From Streptomyces sp. CB01373 (GTDB taxonomy: Bacteria > Actinomycetota > Actinomycetes > Streptomycetales > Streptomycetaceae): a stretch of 64,000 nt of DNA. Both the position numbers and the translations under genes were made by a program. Location: NCBI RefSeq assembly GCF_002803075.1, contig NZ_NNBK01000023.1, positions 1 through 64,000 on the forward strand, read 5' to 3'. The notes beneath the pieces are model-generated. The model was given only the letters and a program-made list of their open reading frames with translations. It had not been told where the DNA came from and searched no databases. Below, piece by piece: positions 44,066 to 64,000 of this stretch (the stretch's first letter is position 1; every line of letters starts with the position of its first letter).

Positions 44066-44536
44066 TCAGTCGGCGGAGTAGAAGCGCCGGGTCAACGCCA
44101 GCAGCGCGCCACAGGCCGAACCGAGAGCGTCCTGCTCCCCTTCGGTGAGGGACTCCAGCAGACGCGCCACGTGGACTTCCTTCAGCCCCCGCGCTTCCGC
44201 GAGTCGCTCCGCGGCCAGCGCCGTGGGGTACAGATGAGCGACCCGCTTGTCGACGGCATCCCGCCTGCGCTCCAACAGCCCCAACTCGGTGAGCTGGGCG
44301 ACGAGGGCGCTGACATTGTTCGGCTTCATCAGCAGGGCGTCCGCCGCGTCACGGACCGTGACGCCCGCACGCTCCTCGACAAGCCGCAGCAGAGCGAGCT
44401 GCCCCTCCGGCAGCGTCGGGTACGGAAAGTCCCGGATCACCTGCCGCTCGAGCGCCCTGTTCAGCACAGGCAGAACCGCCACGAGGACCGAGGCCACGTG
44501 GTCGTTCTGCCGGCCAGAGGCACTGGAATCGAGCAC
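44066..44536 (-). CDS. MarR-family transcriptional regulator
   Basis: A 156-residue winged-helix regulator with a GTG start. The recognition part is TVRDAADALLMKPNNVSALVAQLTELGLLERRRDAVDKR within residues 58-100, in shorter terms DAADALLMKPNNVSALVAQL followed by the basic wing. It probably represses itself and the MFS pump downstream. Three alternating half-sites lie 10-44 bases upstream of its start. Confidence 0.9.
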   Translation of the reverse strand: MLDSSASGRQNDHVASVLVAVLPVLNRALERQVIRDFPYPTLPEGQLALLRLVEERAGVTVRDAADALLMKPNNVSALVAQLTELGLLERRRDAVDKRVAHLYPTALAAERLAEARGLKEVHVARLLESLTEGEQDALGSACGALLALTRRFYSAD

Positions 44537-44545
44537 GCATCGACT

Positions 44546-44580
44546 ATAGGTACGCCAACATACCTATGTCAACATAGGTA
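44546..44580. promoter_or_regulatory. MarR operator with three alternating half-sites
   Basis: ATAGGTA at 44546-44552, TACCTAT at 44561-44567 and ATAGGTA at 44574-44580 form two overlapping inverted repeats; the inner one, ACCTATGT-CA-ACATAGGT (44562-44579), is perfect. It is AT-richer than its surroundings and is placed to cover the marR promoter. Confidence 0.75.
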
Positions 44581-44694
44581 CATGCCGGGCGGCCAGACGC
44601 AGTAGTCAGTGGCGACCGACCGCGGGCCCGACGACTGGTGAGTGCACCGGTCGCGCCGCCTTCCACGAACTGGCGGCGGTGTAAGGCCGGTAGG

Positions 44695-44730
44695 AAGGAC
44701 CCCGGGCACGATGGGCGGCTCGGGGTCCTT
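44695..44730. terminator. Perfect 10-bp stem-loop
   Basis: AAGGACCCCG pairs with 44721-44730 around a 16-base loop. It lies in the 365-bp region 44581-44945, where no gene can be supported; it is possibly the leftover terminator of a lost gene. Confidence 0.45.
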
Positions 44731-44945
44731 CGCTGTCCCGGGGCTGCGCCATCGCACTGGATTGCGTGTAGGCCCTGGGACTGGGCGGCTCTCCCTGTCG
44801 GTGGTGATGGTCCGGGAGGGGCTCGCTGAAGCGGTCCAACGGACTGCATACTCGACTTCGCTAGTGCTGTGATCGGGAAGGTTCACCGTGATCGGAAGGC
44901 GGCTCGTGGGACGAGCGCACGCGAAACGGCTGGTATTACTGGGGC

Positions 44946-45323
44946 ATGCAGGAAGAGACCGCACGCTCCGCGATCGACACGTTCATCTCCGCGTTCAACG
45001 CCTCGGACGACAGCTATGTGACTGCCCTGCTCTCCCAGGCCCTGACCTCAGACGTGGTCTTCTGGGGGCCGTTGGGTCGCAGCGAAGGAATCGAGGCGGT
45101 CGAGCGGTTCGTGCTGGACATCCGACGCCACCCGGCGGGGACCGGCACGATGGTGCGCTGCTCAGCGGTGGACATGCCTGACGAATGGGCCCGGTACCAG
45201 TGGGTCTTCACCACACCTGATGGAGGCCCCCGCCTGGCGGGAACGGATGTCGTCCATCTGCGACGGAGCCTCATCGACCAGGTCATCGTCTTCGCGGGGG
45301 AGATCGAGCCGTTCGCCTCCTGA
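44946..45323 (+). CDS. SnoaL-like / NTF2-fold protein
   Basis: A 125-residue single-domain protein. A helix pair (ARSAIDTFISAFNASDDSYV) leads to VVFWGPLGRSEGIEAVERFV, then strands MVRCSAVDM, YQWVFTTPDG and DVVHLRRSLIDQVIVF, the cone fold of the NTF2/SnoaL family. Members are small hydrolases, isomerases or ligand binders; the catalytic residue is not certain here. It stands alone between transposon debris. Confidence 0.75.
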   Translation: MQEETARSAIDTFISAFNASDDSYVTALLSQALTSDVVFWGPLGRSEGIEAVERFVLDIRRHPAGTGTMVRCSAVDMPDEWARYQWVFTTPDGGPRLAGTDVVHLRRSLIDQVIVFAGEIEPFAS

Positions 45324-45394
45324 GTCATCCTTCTGTCGCTGTCCTTCTCCTGAACTTGCCCCGTCGGCGTTCGGGGGCTGCTGTTCGCGGTTGG

Positions 45395-45472
45395 TCAGGC
45401 CGCGGTGTCGAGGGGGCGTCCGCCCCAGCGAATGCCCTTTTCGCTGCGGGTGCGGGCGCGTTCCTTGCGTTG
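45395..45472 (-). pseudogene. Transposase C-terminal scrap at the IS3 boundary
   Basis: The minus strand encodes QRKERARTRSEKGIRWGGRP and then LDTAA before a stop at 45395-45397, which looks like a basic transposase tail. Its upstream part is cut exactly where the IS3-type element begins, so the IS probably inserted into an older element. Family not identified. Confidence 0.35.
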
Positions 45473-45539
45473 TGAACCTTCCCCTTGATCGTGGACACCT
45501 GGAGACTGGGACATGAGGTTCCAGAGGAAGTAGTGCCAG

Positions 45540-45844
45540 GTGGGAAGCAAGAGCAACCGCAGCAGGCGGTACACGGAGGAGTTCAAACGGGACGCGGTCG
45601 CGCTCGTTCGCTCCTCCGGGAGACCGTCACCGAGGTGGCCCGGGAGATCGGGGTCAGCGCCGAGGGACTGCGGAACTGGGTCAAGCAGGACACGATCGAC
45701 CGCGGGCAGGGCGCGCCGGGAGAGCTGACGACGGCCGAGCGTGAAGAGCTGCGCCGGCTGCGGAGGCTGGCCGCCGAGCAGGCCGAGACGACCGAGGTAC
45801 TGCGAAAAGCGGCGGTCTTCTTCGCGAAGGAGAGCGATCGATGA
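45540..45844 (+). pseudogene. IS3-type orfA, frameshifted
   Basis: A GTG start opens SKSNRSRRYTEEFKRDAVALV (the helix-turn-helix part), but after RSSG near 45620 the frame must shift by one base to continue TVTEVAREIGVSAEGLRNWV and the leucine-zipper-like EREELRRLRRLAAEQAETTE. A single missing base in a GGGAGA run explains it. This lies well inside orfA, not at the orfA/orfB programmed frameshift site, so the element is probably immobile unless helped in trans. Confidence 0.75.
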
Positions 45845-46734
45845 GCGATGTGTACGCGTTCATCGAGGCGGAGAAGACCACCCATGACGTTGCTCTGTTG
45901 TGCCGGCTGCTGAAGGTGGCCCGCTCCTCCTTCTACGCGTGGCCGGCCGGCGAGAAGACGCGCTCGGCGAGGAAGGCCGCCGATGACGCCCTGGCCCACG
46001 AGATCACCGTGCTCCACGTCGCCTCCAAAGCCACCTACGGGGTGCCGCGCATCCACGCCGGGCTGCGCCGGCTCCGACACCGCGTGAACCGCAAACGGAT
46101 CGAGCGCGTCATGCGTGAACGCGGCATCAGCGGTGTCACACGGCGCAGGCGCAAGGGCCTGACCCGCGCGGCCAGAAGGGCGGTGCCCGCCCCGGACCTG
46201 ATCGGCCGCGACTTCACCGCAGCGGCGCCGGGGATGAAGCTGGTCGGCGACATCACCTACATCGCCACCGGCGAGGGCTGGCTGTATCTGGCGACCTGGC
46301 TGGACCTCGCAACCCGCGAGATCGTCGGCTACTCGATGGCCGACCACCACCGCGCCGGCCTGGTCGTGGACGCGCTGAAGATGGCCGCCGGACGCGGGCA
46401 GCTGAAGCCCGGATGCATTGCGCACTCCGACCGCGGCAGTGAATACACCTCCGACGAACTCCGGTGCGCAATATGCGGGTTGGGACTGCGGCAGAGCATG
46501 GGCCGCACCGGCTCGTGCTTCGACAACGCCGCCGCCGAGTCGTTCTTCGCACTGCTGAAGGAGGAGATCGGGACCCGTCGCTGGCCCGACCGGTCCAGCG
46601 CCCGCGCGGACATCTTCGCTTTTGTCGAGACCTTCTACAACCGACAACGCCTACGCCGCCATCCACGCTGGGGCTACCTCACCCCGCTGGAGACCCGGCA
46701 GCGCCTCCAACAAGAACACGCCCCCACGGCGTAA
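45841..46734 (+). CDS. IS3-type orfB (integrase-core transposase)
   Basis: A 297-residue protein overlapping orfA by ATGA. An N-terminal HTH_21-like region (YGVPRIHAGLRRLRHRVNRK) is followed by the rve integrase core with DDE residues: Asp in VGDITYI, Asp in HSDRGSEY and Glu in AAAESFFALLKEE. The reading frame is intact. Confidence 0.92.
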   Translation: MSDVYAFIEAEKTTHDVALLCRLLKVARSSFYAWPAGEKTRSARKAADDALAHEITVLHVASKATYGVPRIHAGLRRLRHRVNRKRIERVMRERGISGVTRRRRKGLTRAARRAVPAPDLIGRDFTAAAPGMKLVGDITYIATGEGWLYLATWLDLATREIVGYSMADHHRAGLVVDALKMAAGRGQLKPGCIAHSDRGSEYTSDELRCAICGLGLRQSMGRTGSCFDNAAAESFFALLKEEIGTRRWPDRSSARADIFAFVETFYNRQRLRRHPRWGYLTPLETRQRLQQEHAPTA

Positions 46735-46877
46735 GCATCGAGTGTCCAAGATCACGGGGAAGCTTCAGGGCCGCCTCTCGAACCGTCATGTGCTGACGTT
46801 CGGCGTGGGCATGAGTCCGTGGAACGCTGTCAGTGGAGCACGTATGACGTCCCGGACACGAGCGCCCATTCACAAGG

Positions 46878-46916
46878 CCGGTGCCGTCCGGCAGTTGATG
46901 TGCCGGACGGCACCGG
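46878..46916 (-). terminator. Strong terminator of the NRPS operon
   Basis: A perfect 16-bp stem (46878-46893 with 46901-46916) and a 7-base loop, located 22 bases beyond the last minus-strand stop. By far the strongest hairpin I found in the window. Confidence 0.85.
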
Positions 46917-46937
46917 TCTCGTGGATCCCGAAGCGGT

Positions 46938-47129
46938 CTACCAGCGGCCGCGTGCCGACGCCGAGCCGAGCTTGGAACTCAGCACCGGCAGGAAGACAGG
47001 GAGCCTGGCCACCGCGGATTCGGGAACCGGGGTGACCTGGACCGTGTCTCGCACCACGTCCTGCACCACGAGTTTGTAGGTGCCGTCTTCCCCCCGGACG
47101 AGTTCGGCGGCGTAGAGCAGTGTTTCCAC
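46938..47129 (-). CDS. Small ORF at the end of the NRPS operon (63 aa)
   Basis: From a GTG at 47129 the frame encodes VETLLYAAELVRGEDGTYKL and then VVQDVVRDTVQVTPVPESAV plus a basic tail, with coding-like composition. It lies between the SRPBCC gene (32 bases upstream) and the terminator, so it is probably part of the operon. It is only 63 residues and of no family I recognise; an upstream non-ATG start or a protein remnant is possible. Confidence 0.45.
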   Translation of the reverse strand: METLLYAAELVRGEDGTYKLVVQDVVRDTVQVTPVPESAVARLPVFLPVLSSKLGSASARGRW

Positions 47130-47161
47130 CAGAGGCCCTTCGGTCGTGTCGTGCGGCGGGG

Positions 47162-47902
47162 TCAGGAGCCGTTGAGCCAGGCGTTCCAGGTCTTGGTCGC
47201 CTGCGCTTCGTCCGCATCCTCGGCGAACAGGTGATGGCCCAGCCAGATCGGCCAGTTCCAGGAACTGCCGTTGAAGAACCGGTACAGCGCGTCCGGGCCT
47301 CGCAGGCCGACGAAGTCGGGGCTCAGCCAGTCCACGACCACCTCCGTCGAGCCGTCTTCCGTACCCGGGAGGTCGAGCGAGCGCCGGTCGCCGACGGCCG
47401 CGTCGTCGAGGCCGAGGCGTCGGCGCAGGGCGGCGAAGTCGGCGGGGTCGTCGGTGCACTCGGCACGGGCGGCCTTGACGTAGACGGCGGGGCGGCCGGC
47501 GAAGTGCTTCAGGTACTCGGGGAGGGAGTGCTGGTAGAAGTCGACGTGCTTCTCGGCCGCGTCCGCCTTGGTGTCCCAGTTCCAGGTGTCGTCGACGACG
47601 CCCGTGTGCACCCAGTGGATTCCCATCCGAAGGTGGCTCGTGCCGCCGTCGGCCGGCTCGATGCGGTAGGTGAGCGTGTTGGAGAACCCGCCTTCCTGGG
47701 TGGCCCGAACCGCGAAGTGGTGCGGCGGTTCCCACGCGACGACGGTGCTGTCACCGCGCGAGGCCTTTCCGCCGACGCGCGGCTCGACTTCCATCGGGTA
47801 CAGCCAGCCGAGGTTGCCGGCGCCGGTGGCGACCGCGTCCCAGACCTGTTCGGGCGTGGCGGGCAGGTCCTGTTCCCGGCGGACCTCGAGCTCTCGGGCC
47901 AT
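47162..47902 (-). CDS. SRPBCC-family (START/Bet v1-like) protein
   Basis: A 246-residue protein; the ATG at 47902 (MARELEVRREQDLP) has GAAGGAG upstream, and an ATG at 47929 would add 9 residues. VRREQDLPATPEQVWDAVAT, WLYPMEVEPRVGG and VVAWEPPHHFAVRAT are typical of the AHSA1/SRPBCC ligand-binding fold. The C-terminal third (FAALRRRLGLDD to WLNGS) is an added helical segment. Related folds act as cyclases and aromatases in polyketide pathways. Here it is co-transcribed with P450 and NRPS genes and may bind or cyclise the peptide, which is inference. Confidence 0.82.
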   Translation of the reverse strand: MARELEVRREQDLPATPEQVWDAVATGAGNLGWLYPMEVEPRVGGKASRGDSTVVAWEPPHHFAVRATQEGGFSNTLTYRIEPADGGTSHLRMGIHWVHTGVVDDTWNWDTKADAAEKHVDFYQHSLPEYLKHFAGRPAVYVKAARAECTDDPADFAALRRRLGLDDAAVGDRRSLDLPGTEDGSTEVVVDWLSPDFVGLRGPDALYRFFNGSSWNWPIWLGHHLFAEDADEAQATKTWNAWLNGS

Positions 47903-47932
47903 GGTCACTTCTCCTTCGTCGTCATTCATGGG

Positions 47933-49180
47933 TCAGTAGGTGAGCGGAAGCGCGGTGAGTCGCCGTTGCAGCGGGTTGGGCCGCCAGTCGAGGACCGCGC
48001 CGTCGGCCAGCCGCAGGTGCGGGAGCCGGCGGACCAGCGTGCCGACGGCCACCTCCGCCTGGAGCTTGGCCAGCGGGCCGCCGAGGCAGAAGTGCGGGCC
48101 GTTGCCGAAGCTGAGGTGCCGGTTGCCGGGGCGGGTCAGGTCGAGCCGGTCGGGGTCCTCGAAGCGCTCGGGATCCCGGTTGGTCGCGGCGAGGAACAGG
48201 TAGGCCAGCTCGCCCTGCTGCAGCGTCCGCCCGCCGATCGCGATGTCCTCGGCGGCGACCCGGACGATCGCCTGGGTCGGGGTGTCGTAGCGGGCGAGTT
48301 CCTCGACGGCGGTGCGGACCAGCGCCGGGTCGGCACGCAGCCGGGCCAGTTGGTCGGGGTGACGCAGCAGGGCGAGCATGCCATTGCCGACCAGGTGGGT
48401 GGTGGTCTCGTCGCCCGCAGTGATCAGGACGAAGCAGGTGGACAGCAGCTCGGAGTCGGTGAGCCGGTCGTCCTGCGCCTGAGTGGCGACCAGGGCGCTG
48501 ATGAGGTCGTCGCCGGGGTCGGCCCGGCGGCGGCGGACGAGCCGGGCGAGGTACTCCTCGTACTGCTCGATCGCCGCCTCGGACTTGTCGATGTCCTCGC
48601 TCAGCCGGCCGAAGCGGTGGAACCAGGTCTTGACCTGCGGGAGGTCCTCGGGCGGGATGCCGAAGAGCTCGCAGACGACGGACATCGGCAGCGGGGAGGC
48701 GACCGCCTCGATCAGGTCCATGGTCGGCCCGGCCGCGACCGCCTCGTCGATGAGCCGGTCGACGATCCGCTGAATGCGGTCGCGCAGGGCTTCGACGCGC
48801 CGGGCGGTGAAGGCGCGGTTGGCCAGCTTGCGCAGCCGGGCGTGGTCCGGTGGATCGGTGTTGCTCATCACCCGGCCGAGCCGGTCGGTGAGCCTGCTGA
48901 ATGCCTTGAGGTCGCCGCCGAGCGCGCTGTAGGCGCGGGTCATCCGGTCCCGGTCGCTGGAGAGCCGCAGGTCGCTCAGTGCCGCCTCGATGTCGGCGTA
49001 CCGGGTGAGGTACCAGATGCCCTGGTTGCTGCGGTGGACCGGGCTCTCGCGCCGCATGCGGGCGTAGAACGGGTACGGGTCCCGGCGGGCCTCGGGCGTG
49101 AGCAGGGCTGCGGCGAGGTCGTCGGACCGGGCGAGGCCCGCTCTGTCGCGGGCCTCGCCGGTGGTTTCGGTCAGGTTCAC
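47933..49180 (-). CDS. Cytochrome P450 of the NRPS operon
   Basis: A 415-residue P450 with a GTG start (VNLTETTGEARD). I-helix ITAGDETTTH is near residue 255, ExxR in AVEELARYD, and the heme Cys is in FGNGPHFCLGG near residue 365. The DETT-type I-helix and C-terminus resemble actinobacterial biosynthetic P450s that hydroxylate or cross-link aromatic residues. It has no ferredoxin partner here. It starts 11 bases after the MbtH stop, so it is in the same transcript. It probably oxidises a Tyr, Phe or Pro of the peptide, bound to a carrier domain or after release. Confidence 0.9.
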   Translation of the reverse strand: MNLTETTGEARDRAGLARSDDLAAALLTPEARRDPYPFYARMRRESPVHRSNQGIWYLTRYADIEAALSDLRLSSDRDRMTRAYSALGGDLKAFSRLTDRLGRVMSNTDPPDHARLRKLANRAFTARRVEALRDRIQRIVDRLIDEAVAAGPTMDLIEAVASPLPMSVVCELFGIPPEDLPQVKTWFHRFGRLSEDIDKSEAAIEQYEEYLARLVRRRRADPGDDLISALVATQAQDDRLTDSELLSTCFVLITAGDETTTHLVGNGMLALLRHPDQLARLRADPALVRTAVEELARYDTPTQAIVRVAAEDIAIGGRTLQQGELAYLFLAATNRDPERFEDPDRLDLTRPGNRHLSFGNGPHFCLGGPLAKLQAEVAVGTLVRRLPHLRLADGAVLDWRPNPLQRRLTALPLTY

Positions 49181-49191
49181 TGCGAGCCGTG

Positions 49192-49407
49192 CTACCGCTG
49201 GGCGTTCATGGCGTCGGCGAGGCTCTTGGGCCGCATGTCGGTCCAGGACTGCTCGACGTACTCCAGGCAGGCGGCGTGGGTGTCGGGTCCGTGGGCGACG
49301 CTCCAGCCCGCGGGGACATCGGCGAACTGCGGCCACAGCGAGTGCTGGTTCTCGTCGTTGGTGAGCACGAGGAAGGTGCCGTCCTGGTCCTCGAACGGGT
49401 TGGTCAT
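49192..49407 (-). CDS. MbtH-like protein
   Basis: A 71-residue MbtH homologue with a strong AGGAGG. NDENQHSLWPQFADVPAGW is the family core, with the following EQSWTDMRPKSLAD. MbtH proteins bind A domains and are needed for their solubility or activity; Tyr- and Phe-type adenylation domains often depend on them. It begins 3 bases after the NRPS stop. Confidence 0.95.
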   Translation of the reverse strand: MTNPFEDQDGTFLVLTNDENQHSLWPQFADVPAGWSVAHGPDTHAACLEYVEQSWTDMRPKSLADAMNAQR

Positions 49408-49410
49408 GGG

Positions 49411-64000
<14,590 letters not shown>

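Larger units (their letters stand above)
45473..46767 (+). mobile_element. IS3-family insertion sequence
   Basis: Both ends start with TGAA as in IS3 elements. A 26-bp inverted repeat (45473-45498 and 46742-46767) matches at 23 positions and encloses orfA and orfB. Length 1295 bp. No target-site duplication is evident, so one end may have been rearranged. Confidence 0.8.

Noticed and set aside
44581..44945. Small plus- and minus-strand frames in this gap
   Set aside because: Composition is not coding-like, no ribosome binding site or family motif was seen, and only a stem-loop can be supported.
45473..46767. Target-site duplication flanking the IS3 element
   Set aside because: The bases next to both ends (TTG and GGG) do not match.

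Overview
The window is very GC-rich, its start codons are often GTG, its genes are densely packed with ATGA-type overlaps, and it carries Streptomyces-type regulators, insertion sequences and a multimodular NRPS. Everything fits a Streptomyces (or close actinomycete) chromosome, in an accessory and possibly arm region. No tRNA, rRNA or CRISPR array was seen.

1-8.8 kb is a low-information accessory block. It holds a chimeric transposase scrap (1-348), large minus-strand proteins of unknown function (356-1627, 2076-3617, 3775-5562), a protein with a CoiA-like N-terminus (5736-7418), a fragment resembling the C-terminal tail of Ku, and a second, broken copy of part of the 2076-3617 gene.

8.8-17.6 kb holds an XRE/TPR regulator divergent from a tightly coupled seven-gene operon: family 2 glycosyltransferase, archaeal-type S-adenosylmethionine synthetase, TIM-barrel isomerase, Gfo/Idh/MocA oxidoreductase, P-loop kinase, NodU/TobZ-type carbamoyltransferase and NUDIX hydrolase. 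A truncated HAD-phosphatase start follows and is cut off by insertion-sequence debris. This looks like a compact small-molecule pathway whose 3' end has decayed, and it is one of the two best candidates for an undescribed system.

17.6-21.5 kb is transposition scar tissue: an IS1380-type transposase with one nonsense codon, a lower-GC FMN reductase and a multiply frameshifted GAF/SpoIIE phosphatase.

21.5-44.6 kb is a catabolic island. One minus-strand operon (28.6 to 21.8 kb) has two phosphotriesterase/lactonase-like paralogues, one of which has lost nearly all metal ligands, plus a flavin monooxygenase, an esterase, a metallo-beta-lactamase-fold hydrolase and a CocE/NonD hydrolase. A complete P450-ferredoxin-reductase chain is divergent from it. 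A second, seven-gene minus-strand operon (39.5 to 33.0 kb) encodes gentisate ring cleavage to fumarate and pyruvate (with 3-hydroxybenzoate 6-hydroxylase) together with the terminal 3-oxoadipate steps (CoA transferase and thiolase). LysR, TetR, IclR and MarR regulators and two MFS pumps accompany these. A 25-bp sequence element is shared by the promoter regions of the first operon and an MFS gene more than 11 kb away, and a half-site of it precedes the P450 operon, which suggests one regulon.

44.6-46.8 kb holds a SnoaL-like protein and an IS3-family element whose orfA carries a frameshift.

46.9-64 kb is the 3' part of a minus-strand nonribosomal peptide operon: an NRPS that continues beyond the window (C-A-T, C-A-T, C-A-NMT-T, C-A-T-TE visible), MbtH, a cytochrome P450, an SRPBCC protein and a strong terminator. 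Hand-read A-domain codes suggest Pro, Phe, N-methyl-Tyr and an unassigned hydrophobic residue. This is the second candidate for a new product or system.
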